Origin: JACRAV01 sp964571235
Lineage (GTDB): Bacteria; Zixibacteria; MSB-5A5; GN15; FEB-12
Length of the DNA stretch: 64,000 bases
Direction of reading: 5' to 3'
Assembly: GCA_964571235.1 (NCBI GenBank)
Contig: CAZNAI010000005.1
Coordinates: 119,072-183,071, forward strand
Shown: piece by piece, positions 1-7,783 of the stretch
Layout: each line of letters opens with the position of its first letter
Position numbering within the stretch: position 1 is the stretch's first letter
The notes under the pieces: model-generated
What the model was told of the DNA's origin: nothing
Database searches by the model: none
What the model saw: the letters and a program-made list of their open reading frames with translations, nothing else
Made by a program: the position numbers and the translations under genes

Positions 1-46
1 GGCGGAAGGCGTTGGAAATCAATAAAGTACAGATGATCAGAAGATC

Positions 47-358
47 CTATTTCGCAGGTTTCGATACTTTGATGTACTCTTGTAACGCTTCGATATAGTC
101 CGCATAAGCCTGTCGCCCTGCGGCTGTCAATCTGAAGCGAGTCTTCGGCTTTCTGTCCTCAAATGTCTTAGCTGTACGTATGTACTTGGCCTCTTCCAGT
201 TTTTGAAGATGGGTACTCAGATTGCCATCGGTGGCACTGGTTGATTCTCTCAGAAATACGAAATCCGCTTCCCGGACACTGGCTAAGATTGTCATCACCG
301 CCAATCGTAGCGGCGCATGTATAATGAGATCAAGCGGTTCTAAGGGTTTCATTGTCAT
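47..358 (-). CDS. Winged-helix transcriptional regulator
   Basis: A 103-residue single-domain DNA-binding protein. Residues about 15-75 form a winged helix: a helix-turn-helix around the stretch NLSTHLQKLEEAKYI (recognition helix about 45-58) and a basic wing around RKPKTRFRLT, the layout of the HTH_34/MarR-like family of small regulators. It has no ligand-binding domain, so it probably works as a dimeric repressor. The start overlaps nothing: its ATG lies 6 bases after the stop of the membrane protein gene, so the two are one transcription unit with the membrane gene first. A strong palindrome upstream of that gene (992-1016) is the obvious candidate for autoregulation. No good ribosome site precedes it, suggesting translational coupling. 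ATG codons at residues 1 and 3 are both possible starts. The exact subfamily is uncertain. Confidence 0.8.
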   Translation of the reverse strand: MTMKPLEPLDLIIHAPLRLAVMTILASVREADFVFLRESTSATDGNLSTHLQKLEEAKYIRTAKTFEDRKPKTRFRLTAAGRQAYADYIEALQEYIKVSKPAK

Positions 359-364
359 TGAACG

Positions 365-973
365 TCATTCCGCATTCACGCTACGCACGCTTCGCCACAG
401 GAGGTATCCCGGAATTAGGTACCCTGGAATCACGACACCTGCCATGATCAACGGGTGGTATTTGTCGGGAAGTAACATCATGGTAACTGCCCCACACCAC
501 CAGGACAATCCGCCCAACTTGAACGACAAGAGCTCCATGATATGGCCCGAAGAGTAGACGGCAATCCCTGCCAGTATAGAAATAAGAACGTACGTCGCTC
601 GTGGCGGGAAATAGTGTAGGATGGGGTTGCCAATCACGATAATCGCGGCCGCTATCCCAGACGCGAGCCAGACACCGTCGTATGTGTGTTCTGCATAGGT
701 TTGAACATGCGAGCGGTTTCGATTGCGATTCATGATGATCACACTGACAACCCCCCCGATCGGCATCAGGATCGCCCAGGGCAACCAAATGTCTCTTCCC
801 GGATCTCGTTGTTCCAATATGTAGGTTGATATGCAAGCGATAAATAGTAGCGCACCCCACACGAAATAAGAAGAGCTTCTGTCTACTACCGTGGACTTGG
901 TGCGCGCTATCATTTCGTTTGCAGTGGCCAGCATCTTGAGTGCATTGAGGCTTTTCTCTGGAGAGTTTTCCAT
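365..973 (-). CDS. Six-helix integral membrane protein of unknown function
   Basis: About 202 residues with a short charged N-terminus (residues 1-28) followed by six hydrophobic segments ending in a basic cytoplasmic tail. No catalytic motif or known family is recognised. I chose the ATG at 973 because AAAGG lies six bases upstream; in-frame ATGs at 979 and 988 are possible. The gene is cotranscribed with the downstream winged-helix regulator. Small regulators paired with a polytopic membrane protein are common in bacteria and often respond to envelope or drug stress, but nothing here shows the signal. Expression is probably controlled at the palindrome at 992-1016, which lies just upstream of the start. 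Confidence 0.7.
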   Translation of the reverse strand: MENSPEKSLNALKMLATANEMIARTKSTVVDRSSSYFVWGALLFIACISTYILEQRDPGRDIWLPWAILMPIGGVVSVIIMNRNRNRSHVQTYAEHTYDGVWLASGIAAAIIVIGNPILHYFPPRATYVLISILAGIAVYSSGHIMELLSFKLGGLSWWCGAVTMMLLPDKYHPLIMAGVVIPGYLIPGYLLWRSVRSVNAE

Positions 974-991
974 TTTCATCCTTTCCATTGT

Positions 992-1016
992 CAAAGTACT
1001 TTGTACTACAAAGTAC
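992..1016. promoter_or_regulatory. Palindromic operator upstream of the membrane protein/regulator pair
   Basis: Two nested dyads are visible: CAAAGTACTTTG (992-1003, fully self-complementary) and GTACTTTG (996-1003) with CAAAGTAC (1009-1016) separated by 5 bases. The site lies 19 bases upstream of the chosen start of the membrane protein, where a promoter is expected. A dimeric winged-helix repressor such as the one encoded at 47-358 would suit such 8-base arms. The assignment to that regulator is inference from proximity. Confidence 0.6.
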
Positions 1017-1490
1017 AACACAACTACGTTTTTCGCAAGGGTCTTGTTGCAGGAGACTTCTATTCACCATTGATATTTTAGTCTCGGCGCGCAGTTGACA
1101 ACATCGAGAGTCGAGCCGGACTCAGTTGCACGAGTGTTCAGACCCCTTGAGGCACTTCAAGGGGAGAGAGTGACCAATCGGTGAGTTTTCCGAGAGTGAG
1201 GTTTGCGAGTCTAGCGGGAGGCTAATCCACTAGAAATAAAGAAGATATATATGGCGGGCTCTACGAGACGACTTTCGCAACTGGGTAGTATCTGTAGCCT
1301 AATCAAATTTGAGATTCACATGATGCCAAATGTCTGAATCCCGCCCCCAGCGGCGGGGTCTTTTCATTAACCTATATAGTCCGTTGGCGTCCCTCCTCGC
1401 GTGATACGGACCCTGCCAACAATTTCGATCCGCGTATGTCACTGCACTCCAACTTGTTCCATTGGCACAAGGATCATCCCAATGTATTCC
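1017..1490. other. Non-coding stretch with two hairpins
   Basis: No convincing gene is seen. A perfect 8-bp stem lies at 1143-1164 (CCCCTTGA / TCAAGGGG) without a T-run, and a 6-bp GC stem at 1340-1357 followed by TCTTTT looks like a weak terminator reading rightwards. A possible 77-residue minus-strand reading frame at 1299-1532 is rejected because it is rich in Trp/Arg/Cys, lacks a ribosome site and resembles nothing known. Confidence 0.5.
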
Positions 1491-1543
1491 TTGAGAAAAA
1501 TTTCTCAATTTCCGCTTGACTCTGCCGATCAAAATAATAGATT
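1491..1543 (+). promoter_or_regulatory. Candidate promoter and palindrome for the Rrf2 regulator gene
   Basis: TTGAGAAA (1491-1498) and TTTCTCAA (1501-1508) form a perfect 8-bp inverted repeat with a two-base centre. Directly after it lies TTGACT (1516-1521) and, 16 bases on, TAGATT (1538-1543), a plausible sigma-70 type promoter leaving a short leader before the ATG at 1578. A palindrome abutting the -35 element suggests regulation, possibly autoregulation. The promoter call is by eye and tentative. Confidence 0.4.
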
Positions 1544-1577
1544 ACCAGACAGAAGAGTCTTAAATCGGAAATAATCT

Positions 1578-2012
1578 ATGTTGTTTTCAAAAGGCTGTAC
1601 CTACGCAATTCGCGCCTCGCTTCTTGTCACTCTGAAAGAGACCGAGGAGCAGCGCAAATTCATTCCCATCCGGGAACTGGCGGACGAGCTAAGCTTGTCG
1701 TTTCACTTCTTGACCAAGATCATGCAGTCGCTGACCGAAGCGCGAATCATCGATTCGTTCCGGGGTCCCAATGGTGGAGTCGGACTCGCCAAGGCCGCAC
1801 GCGACATCTCTCTTTTGGATATTGTGGCGGCCGTTGATGGCATGTCACTTTTTCAGGACTGCGCCCTTGGTCTCCCCGGTTGTGGCGACACGACTCCCTG
1901 CCCTTTGCACGAAAGCTGGGCGAAACGCCGGGAAGAACTCCGAAGGATGCTCGCAAAAACCAGTCTTGCCACCCTTGCTAAAGACATTCGTAACGGCTCA
2001 ATTCGAAACTGA
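1578..2012 (+). CDS. Rrf2-family Fe-S regulator, probable NO/redox sensor of the nos operon
   Basis: A 144-residue Rrf2-family protein. Residues 1-75 hold the winged helix (FIPIRELADELSLSFHFLTK, with the wing RGPNGGVGLAK), and the dimer helix carries three cysteines, C95, C102 and C108, in the position that binds a [2Fe-2S] or [4Fe-4S] cluster in IscR and NsrR. The spacing C-x6-C-x5-C differs from IscR (C-x5-C-x5-C) and NsrR (C-x4-C-x5-C), so I do not assign a subfamily name. The gene precedes the nitrous oxide reductase genes in the same direction, with palindromes in the gap (2041-2090), which fits an NsrR-like role controlling nos genes in response to NO or oxygen. That role is inference; cluster ligation is family knowledge. 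Confidence 0.85.
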   Translation: MLFSKGCTYAIRASLLVTLKETEEQRKFIPIRELADELSLSFHFLTKIMQSLTEARIIDSFRGPNGGVGLAKAARDISLLDIVAAVDGMSLFQDCALGLPGCGDTTPCPLHESWAKRREELRRMLAKTSLATLAKDIRNGSIRN

Positions 2013-2040
2013 ATGTTTGATGAGTACAACTGTGAACCAT

Positions 2041-2090
2041 GTCTTATCGACATATTTAAGATATAAGACTCCGCAATCTTATTATAAGAT
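2041..2090 (+). promoter_or_regulatory. Candidate operator region of the nos operon
   Basis: ATCTTAT-T-ATAAGAT (2076-2090) is a perfect 7-1-7 palindrome. A second, looser dyad has arms GTCTTAT (2041-2047) and ATAAGAC (2063-2069). Both share the half-site (A/G)TCTTAT. The region lies between the Rrf2 gene and the cytochrome c gene, about 60-110 bases before the latter's start, and includes a TATAAG box. AT-rich dyads of this kind are used by Rrf2 proteins such as NsrR, though this is not a match I can tie to a published consensus. Confidence 0.55.
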
Positions 2091-2149
2091 ACTCAACGGA
2101 GCATTACAGGGCACTTTCAAAAACCCACAATTTCAGAGGAATACCTGAT

Positions 2150-2704
2150 ATGAAACTTCGATTCAACTACGGCCTCCTTATCGCCGTGAGCTTGACCTCA
2201 GCCCTTGGCATTCTTGCCGCCGGCTGTAGCTCCAAGCCAGAGACACCTGAGGAAAAGCTGGCGCGCTGGACAGCCGGCAACCTAAACGAATTCGAAAACG
2301 AAAACGGAATAGGTCCGGTCACAGAGAAAGTTGAAGTCGGTCCGCTTGACCCTGCAATGGCCGACCAAGGGAAGGCCGTTTTTGTCCAAAAGTGCGCGAC
2401 CTGCCACTATTTGGACATGCGCAAAACCGGCCCGCCGCTTCGTGACGTTACAAAGCGTCGCACCGCTGCATACGTTCTTAACCAGGTTCAAAATGCTGAA
2501 TTGATGGGCAAGCTACATCCCGACGGAAAAAAGCTCGTCGCTCAATATGCCCAGTATATGACCATCCAGGGAGTAACCCCGGAGATGGCCCGGCAGTTGT
2601 TGGAATTCCTGCGTTCCGAGGTAGACAAACCCGCCCTGCCGATGGAACAGCAACCCGGATTTGGCGTACCCCCACCACCTCCGCAACCCACCACAACCAA
2701 ATAG
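2150..2704 (+). CDS. Lipoprotein monohaem cytochrome c, nos operon
   Basis: A 184-residue lipoprotein cytochrome c. The signal peptide ends at the lipobox LAAGC (Cys26), so the mature protein is acyl-anchored and faces the periplasm. The haem-binding motif CATCH is at residues 82-86, followed by the conserved GPPLRDVTKRR, and Met137 is a good candidate for the sixth ligand. The C-terminus is a Pro-rich tail (PPPPPQP). Small cytochromes c next to clade II nosZ genes (NosC-type) deliver electrons to the CuA site of NosZ; that is the likely role here. The gene starts the structural part of the operon, 40 bases before the nosZ start. Its ATG follows a weak AGAGGA ribosome site. Confidence 0.9.
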   Translation: MKLRFNYGLLIAVSLTSALGILAAGCSSKPETPEEKLARWTAGNLNEFENENGIGPVTEKVEVGPLDPAMADQGKAVFVQKCATCHYLDMRKTGPPLRDVTKRRTAAYVLNQVQNAELMGKLHPDGKKLVAQYAQYMTIQGVTPEMARQLLEFLRSEVDKPALPMEQQPGFGVPPPPPQPTTTK

Positions 2705-2743
2705 AGATTGATCACTGTGGATAGATTCAGGAAGGAGAATTCA

Positions 2744-4660
2744 ATGAGAAGTCTTATCACAAGATACTTTGCTGGTATAGCCGGCACATTGATTGTATTA
2801 TTGTTGATTACCGGATGCGGCAAGAAAGAAGAAGTCGGGGGCTTCGGCGACGCCGCCTCCAAAGTCTATGTAGCGCCCGGAAGTTATGATGAATTCTACG
2901 CATTTATGTCGGGCGGATTTTCAGGACAGGTCTCGGTGTACGGCCTGCCGTCGGGCCGATTGTTCAGGGTCATCCCGGTATTTAGTCAGGACCCCGAAAA
3001 GGGGTACGGATATTCCGAAGAAACAAAAAATCTTCTGATGACTTCGCACGGCTTTGTACCGTGGGACGATGCCCATCATCCACAATTGTCCCGCACAAAC
3101 GATTCTCTCGACGGGCGTTGGTTGTTCATCAACGGCAACAATACGCCGCGCGTTGCCCGTGTCGATCTGACAACCTTCGAGACTGACGAAACGATCGAGA
3201 TTCCAAACTCGGGTGGTAACCACGGCTCTCCGTTCATCACACCGAGCACGGAATATGTGGTTGCATCGACACGTTTTAGTCTGCCTATTCCACAAAAGGA
3301 CGTGCCGATCAATTCATACAAAGAGAATTTCAAAGGCACTATTTCGTTTATCAAAGTCGATCCGACAACCGGCCATATGACAATCGCCTTCCAGTTGCTT
3401 GTACCGGGCATCGATTACGACCTCTCGCGCGCCGGCAAGGGGCCATCGTATGGATGGTCTTTCTTTACGTCGTACAATTCCGAAGAGGCCAACACCCAAC
3501 TCGAAGTTAACGCCTCACAAAACGACAAGGACTATGTGGCGGCGGTAAACTGGAAAATGGCCGAACAATTGGTTGCCGAGGGAAAGGGACAAAAGTGGCC
3601 GTGCAACTACTATCACAATTATGTCGACGAAGGTCAGGTTGCGCAAAGCGAGATTATCAAAGAAGTCACTGTCCTCAACCCGACTGACTATCCGGGGATG
3701 ATGTTCTATTTGCCGACTCCCAAATCGCCGCATGGTTGCGATGTGGATCCGAGCGGAGAATACATTGTAGCAGGGGGCAAGCTGGCGGCGATGATCCCGG
3801 TACATTCGTTCACGAAATTTCAGCAGGCAGTCGCCAACAAGGACTTCGCCGGTGAACTGGAAGGCATACCGATCGTTAAGTACGAATCAACTATCGCTGG
3901 CGAAGTACAGAATCCTGGCCTCGGGCCGCTCCATACCGAATTCGACGGCAGAGGATACGGATACACTTCGATGTTCTTGTCCTCGGAGATCGTCAAATGG
4001 AAACTCGGAACCTGGGAAGTTGTCGACCGCATTCCGACTTACTATTCCATCGGTCACCTGTTAATTCCCGGCGGTGATACCAAACAGCCGTTCGGCAAAT
4101 ATGTCATCGCGCTGAACAAGATCACTAAAGATCGGTATCTTCCAACCGGTCCGGAACTCACTCAATCGGCCCAGTTGATCGATATTTCCGGCGACAAGAT
4201 GAAAATGTTGCTCGACTTCCCGACTATCGGCGAGCCTCACTACGCGCAGGCCTGTCCTGCTTCGCTGATTAAGGATAAGTCCGTAAAGTGGTATCCTATT
4301 GATCAGAATAAGAATCCGTATGGCGTCAAGTCCGAAGCCGATTCGAAGATTGTGCGCGAGGGAAAGATCGTGCACGTGTATCTTACGACCATCCGTACAC
4401 ACTTTGCGCCTGACAATGTCGAAGGGATCAAGACCGGCGACAAAGTCTATTTCCATGTGACCAATCTCGAACAGGATTGGGATGTTCCACATGGCTTTGC
4501 GGTCAACGGCGCTAACAATTCAGAATTGTTGGTTATGCCCGGCCAGACCCGCACACTATTGTGGGAGCCCAAATCAGCTGGTGTCTACCCCTTCTATTGC
4601 TCCGATTTCTGTTCGGCACTTCACCAGGAGATGCAAGGATATATACGGGTGTCGAACTGA
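2744..4660 (+). CDS. nosZ: Nitrous-oxide reductase, clade II, lipoprotein form
   Basis: The terminal enzyme of denitrification, reducing N2O to N2 in the periplasm. The 638-residue product has a seven-bladed propeller holding the CuZ cluster and a C-terminal cupredoxin domain with CuA. CuZ-type histidines are seen in DAHHPQLS, SPHGCDV, GPLHTEF, SIGHLL and EPHYAQA. CuA ligands are in CSDFCSALHQEM (Cys619, Cys623, His627, Met630) plus the upstream VPHGFAV histidine. There is no twin-arginine signal, so export is by Sec as in clade II enzymes. The signal ends in the lipobox LITGC (Cys25), predicting a membrane-anchored enzyme. I chose the ATG at 2744 because GAAGGAG lies just upstream; an earlier in-frame start at 2708 lacks one. 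It is followed by nosL, nosD, nosF and nosY homologues. Confidence 0.97.
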   Translation: MRSLITRYFAGIAGTLIVLLLITGCGKKEEVGGFGDAASKVYVAPGSYDEFYAFMSGGFSGQVSVYGLPSGRLFRVIPVFSQDPEKGYGYSEETKNLLMTSHGFVPWDDAHHPQLSRTNDSLDGRWLFINGNNTPRVARVDLTTFETDETIEIPNSGGNHGSPFITPSTEYVVASTRFSLPIPQKDVPINSYKENFKGTISFIKVDPTTGHMTIAFQLLVPGIDYDLSRAGKGPSYGWSFFTSYNSEEANTQLEVNASQNDKDYVAAVNWKMAEQLVAEGKGQKWPCNYYHNYVDEGQVAQSEIIKEVTVLNPTDYPGMMFYLPTPKSPHGCDVDPSGEYIVAGGKLAAMIPVHSFTKFQQAVANKDFAGELEGIPIVKYESTIAGEVQNPGLGPLHTEFDGRGYGYTSMFLSSEIVKWKLGTWEVVDRIPTYYSIGHLLIPGGDTKQPFGKYVIALNKITKDRYLPTGPELTQSAQLIDISGDKMKMLLDFPTIGEPHYAQACPASLIKDKSVKWYPIDQNKNPYGVKSEADSKIVREGKIVHVYLTTIRTHFAPDNVEGIKTGDKVYFHVTNLEQDWDVPHGFAVNGANNSELLVMPGQTRTLLWEPKSAGVYPFYCSDFCSALHQEMQGYIRVSN

Positions 4661-4707
4661 ACCGAGATTGGTAGTATGTTAGCAACCAGTACAACACAAC
4701 CGGAAAA

Positions 4708-4733
4708 GGGAGAGGGACACAGACCCCTCTCCC
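4708..4733 (+). promoter_or_regulatory. GC-rich hairpin between nosZ and the next gene
   Basis: GGGAGAGGG (4708-4716) and CCCTCTCCC (4725-4733) form a perfect 9-bp stem with an 8-base loop, 47 bases after the nosZ stop. There is no T-run, so it is more likely an RNA-stability element or processing block than a full terminator; it could raise nosZ message over the assembly genes downstream. It also argues that the following gene starts at 4766 and not at an upstream in-frame ATG, whose codons would run through the stem. Confidence 0.5.
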
Positions 4734-4765
4734 CGGCTGGTGTGAATCAGACAGCGCTAACTAAG

Positions 4766-5362
4766 ATGAAACTGTTATCGCGTGTTCTGATCGCTTTGGC
4801 GGCACTGACCCTTTCAATCACCTACTTCACACCCCTTTGGAAGATTGCCCTCGTGGCTCCGCAATACCCCGAGGGTCTCGGTTTCCAAATTTGGATCAAT
4901 CAGATGCAGGGAGAACATCCGGGCGACCTTGAGAAGATCAACAATCTCAATCACTATATAGGCATGAAAAAGATTCACCCCGAATCGATCAAAGAACTAC
5001 AGATCATGCCGTGGATAATGCGTGGTGTGATGCTTCTCGGCCTTTTGGCGGCTGTGATTGGTCGGCGATGGGTCCTGCTTACTTGGTTGCTCATGTTTGC
5101 AATAGTAGCTATCGCAGGCTTCGTAGATTATTATCTCTGGGGATACGATTACGGTCACAATTTGGATACGGCCCATGCGATCATCAAAATTCCTGGCATG
5201 TCGTATCAACCTCCGCTTATTGGCGCCAAAAAACTCCTGAATTTCACGGCGATTTCACTTCCCGGATCGGGCGGCTGGTGCGCGGTTGGCTCGTTTGTCG
5301 TTGGCTCTCTGGTGTGGCTGTTTGAAATGCGCCGCAAGAAAAGGAGGGCAACACATGAATAG
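4766..5362 (+). CDS. Nos-cluster four-helix membrane protein
   Basis: A 198-residue protein with one hydrophobic segment at residues 4-26, a periplasm-sized loop of about 60 residues holding the stretch INNLNHYIGMKKI, and three more membrane segments, ending in a basic tail (RRKKRR). Proteins with this loop sit between nosZ and nosL in clade II nos clusters of Bacteroidetes-like bacteria; their biochemical role is unknown to me. Position suggests a part in copper-site maturation or electron supply. The stop codon overlaps the first codons of nosL by 8 bases, so the two are coupled. I chose the ATG at 4766; an ATG at 4676 would add 30 residues of atypical sequence spanning the hairpin at 4708-4733. 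Confidence 0.7.
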   Translation: MKLLSRVLIALAALTLSITYFTPLWKIALVAPQYPEGLGFQIWINQMQGEHPGDLEKINNLNHYIGMKKIHPESIKELQIMPWIMRGVMLLGLLAAVIGRRWVLLTWLLMFAIVAIAGFVDYYLWGYDYGHNLDTAHAIIKIPGMSYQPPLIGAKKLLNFTAISLPGSGGWCAVGSFVVGSLVWLFEMRRKKRRATHE

Positions 5363-5828
5363 ATTTGCGCTGTTGGCTTTAGGTTTGGTATTAGTCGCAA
5401 GTCTGCAGATGATTGCCTGCGCCGAAAAAGGTCCGGTCGAGATTCACTACGGTCAGGACCAATGCGAGTACTGCAAAATGACAATCGCCGACAAGAGGTT
5501 TGGAACCGAGCTGGTGACATCGAAAGGGAAGGCATACAAGTTTGATTCGATCGAATGTCTGGCCGCTTATCGTTACACTTCTTCACTATCCGCAGAGAAT
5601 ATCCAATCGATGTGGATAACAGACTTCGGCTATCCTGGGTCGTTTCTCGATGTCGATAAAGCGCAGATCATTGCGTCGGAACGGCAGAAAAGTCCCATGG
5701 GAATGGGGCTGGTCGCGGTGGCAACTAAACAGCAGGCGGAAAAACTGATTGAAGTAGTCGGTGGTATGACTCTCCCGTGGAACGAAGTGATAAACCTTGT
5801 ATCGACCGACTGGAAACTGGCAAAGTAA
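5355..5828 (+). CDS. nosL: NosL copper-binding lipoprotein
   Basis: A 157-residue NosL. The lipoprotein signal ends at Cys22 (LQMIAC), and the family's Cu(I)-binding motif is visible as CEYCKM (Cys37, Cys40, Met42). NosL delivers copper to apo-NosZ for CuZ assembly, working with the NosDFY transporter. The start at 5355 is preceded by AAGGAGGG, a strong ribosome site inside the end of the upstream gene. The gene ends directly against the nosD start (TAA then ATG, no gap). Confidence 0.93.
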   Translation: MNRFALLALGLVLVASLQMIACAEKGPVEIHYGQDQCEYCKMTIADKRFGTELVTSKGKAYKFDSIECLAAYRYTSSLSAENIQSMWITDFGYPGSFLDVDKAQIIASERQKSPMGMGLVAVATKQQAEKLIEVVGGMTLPWNEVINLVSTDWKLAK

Positions 5829-7073
5829 ATGCGAAGCCTTGCCGCCATTTGTTTCACTTTGATCGCTACTCTGTGGTTAGCGGTGCCGGTATCATCTGCG
5901 GTTATCGATATTTACCCATCAGGACAGATTCATTCTATGAGCGCGGCTATTCAATCGGCCCATAGCGGCGACACTGTTCGTGTCAACGCCGGTACCTATC
6001 GCGAAAACGACATCATCGTCGACAAACCCCTGACAATCGAAGGACGTGATTGGCCAGTTCTGGACGCCGCTGAATTGGGGCAGATTATGGAAGTTGTCGC
6101 GCCGGGAGTCACAATTACTGGCATCCACTTTACCGGTGTGCCCACCAGCTTTGTCAAAGAACATGTAGCTATTCGAGTGAGTGGCACTCATGATTGTCGC
6201 ATAATTGGCAATCGTTTTACAGACAACTTTTTCGCTGTCTACCTTGCCAAGTCCGATCATTGTAGCGTTGTGAACAACCAGATGACCGGTCGCAAAACCG
6301 ATCTGACCTCGGCCGGCAACGGTATTCACCTCTGGTACTGCCACAATATCGCGATCGAGAATAACCGGGTAACTGGCCACCGCGACGGTGTCTATCTTGA
6401 GTTTGTCACCAATAGCACTATCTCCTCCAATCACAGCGAGCAAAACCTTCGCTATGGACTTCATTTCATGTATTCCGACAGTTGCCGCTACCAGCACAAC
6501 AGTTTCGTCCACAACGGTGCGGGAGTCGCAGTGATGTACACGCATCACATTGAGATGATTGACAATGATTTCAAGGAAAGCTGGGGCGGAGCCTCATACG
6601 GCCTGCTCTTAAAGGACATCCGATTCTGCCGAATATTCGACAACCGATTTACGTCAAATTCCATTGGAATCCACGCTGAGGGGTCGGACTACATTCAAAT
6701 TGAACGCAACCGGTTCTTCGCAAACGGCTGGGCTATTAAGATTATGGCCAACTGTTTGAACGACACGGTTAAGAATAACGACTTCATCGATAACTCATTT
6801 CAAATTGCGACCAACAGTCGGCAAAGCAACAGCACGTTTTTCGAGAACTATTGGAGTTCTTACCGGGGATATGACCTGGATCGGGACGGCTTCGGGGAGG
6901 AACCATACCGGCCAGTCAGTCTGTACGGACTTCTGGTCGAGAGTGAGCCGGCGACTCTCGTGCTGATTCGAAGTCTGCTCATCGATGTGCTGAACCTTGC
7001 CGAGCGGGTAGTGCCGACGTTAACCCCCGAGGCGTTGGTCGATAATAAACCTCGCATGAGGCCAGTCACATGA
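5829..7073 (+). CDS. nosD: NosD periplasmic copper-site maturation protein
   Basis: A 414-residue secreted protein with a Sec signal (residues 1-24, ending VSSA) followed by a right-handed parallel beta-helix of CASH/NosD repeats, seen as recurring NxhxxNxF and GhhhxxS turns (for example IGNRFTDN, IENNRVTGH, ISSNHSEQN, IFDNRFTSN). NosD binds the NosFY ABC transporter and passes copper or a related species to NosZ during CuZ assembly. The length is typical of the family. The start is the ATG directly after the nosL stop. Its own stop overlaps the nosF start by 4 bases (ATGA). Confidence 0.95.
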   Translation: MRSLAAICFTLIATLWLAVPVSSAVIDIYPSGQIHSMSAAIQSAHSGDTVRVNAGTYRENDIIVDKPLTIEGRDWPVLDAAELGQIMEVVAPGVTITGIHFTGVPTSFVKEHVAIRVSGTHDCRIIGNRFTDNFFAVYLAKSDHCSVVNNQMTGRKTDLTSAGNGIHLWYCHNIAIENNRVTGHRDGVYLEFVTNSTISSNHSEQNLRYGLHFMYSDSCRYQHNSFVHNGAGVAVMYTHHIEMIDNDFKESWGGASYGLLLKDIRFCRIFDNRFTSNSIGIHAEGSDYIQIERNRFFANGWAIKIMANCLNDTVKNNDFIDNSFQIATNSRQSNSTFFENYWSSYRGYDLDRDGFGEEPYRPVSLYGLLVESEPATLVLIRSLLIDVLNLAERVVPTLTPEALVDNKPRMRPVT

Positions 7074-7783
7074 TTGAAATCACCCGACTTCACAAACGAT
7101 TTGGTCGCTTTGTCGCCTTGCATGATATCAATTTGTCGATTGAACGCGGCCAGGTAACCGGGATCATCGGCCCGAACGGTTCAGGGAAATCAACCCTTAT
7201 GAAATCTCTGTTGGGACTGGTAACGCCGACCTCGGGCGACATCAGTATAGACGGATACCTGCTCGAGGGCTCAAGCGATTATCGTCGGTCGCTTGGATAT
7301 ATTCCGCAAGTCGCCCGATTCCCTCTTGACCTGACCGGTCGCGAAACTATCGAAATTGTCAAAGGTCTGCGGCAACAACCCTCCGTGCGTGAGTCTGAAT
7401 TGATTGACCTTTTTGGGCTGGAAATAGAACTTCCCAAGCGCGTCCGAGCAATGTCTGGTGGGACCCGCCAAAAATTGAGCATTGTCCTGGCCTGTATGTA
7501 CGACCCTGCACTTTTGGTCTGCGATGAGCCAACTGCCGGATTGGATCCCGTTGCCAATACCAGACTCAAAAAGCTCTTGCAGTCGCTCAAGAATCAAGGA
7601 CGGACAATTCTGCTGACCACCCATATCATGACCGACCTCGATGAGATCGCAGATAACGTGGTGGTCTTACTTGAAGGGCGTGTGCAATTCTCCGGTTCTA
7701 TACGAAGCTTGAAATTGCAGACTGAAGAAGTGCACCTTGAAGCCGCAGTAGCGCGCCTTCTGGAGAATCGAGGTGTGGCATGA
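7070..7783 (+). CDS. nosF: NosF ABC transporter ATPase
   Basis: A 237-residue ABC ATPase with Walker A GPNGSGKST (34-42), signature SGGTRQ (129-134), Walker B LLVCDEP (148-154) with the D-loop TAGLD, and the switch histidine in TTHIM. With NosY it forms the inner-membrane motor that binds NosD and supports assembly of the NosZ CuZ cluster. The start overlaps nosD by 4 bases and the stop overlaps nosY by 4 bases, consistent with stoichiometric synthesis. Confidence 0.95.
   Translation: MIEITRLHKRFGRFVALHDINLSIERGQVTGIIGPNGSGKSTLMKSLLGLVTPTSGDISIDGYLLEGSSDYRRSLGYIPQVARFPLDLTGRETIEIVKGLRQQPSVRESELIDLFGLEIELPKRVRAMSGGTRQKLSIVLACMYDPALLVCDEPTAGLDPVANTRLKKLLQSLKNQGRTILLTTHIMTDLDEIADNVVVLLEGRVQFSGSIRSLKLQTEEVHLEAAVARLLENRGVA

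Noticed and set aside
381..1070. 229-residue minus-strand frame overlapping the membrane protein
   Set aside because: It is a shadow in another frame of a gene with clear membrane helices and a ribosome site; its composition is Cys/His/Arg-rich and random.
1299..1532. 77-residue minus-strand reading frame
   Set aside because: Odd composition (many Trp, Arg, Cys), no ribosome site, no recognisable family, and overlap with the Rrf2 promoter region.
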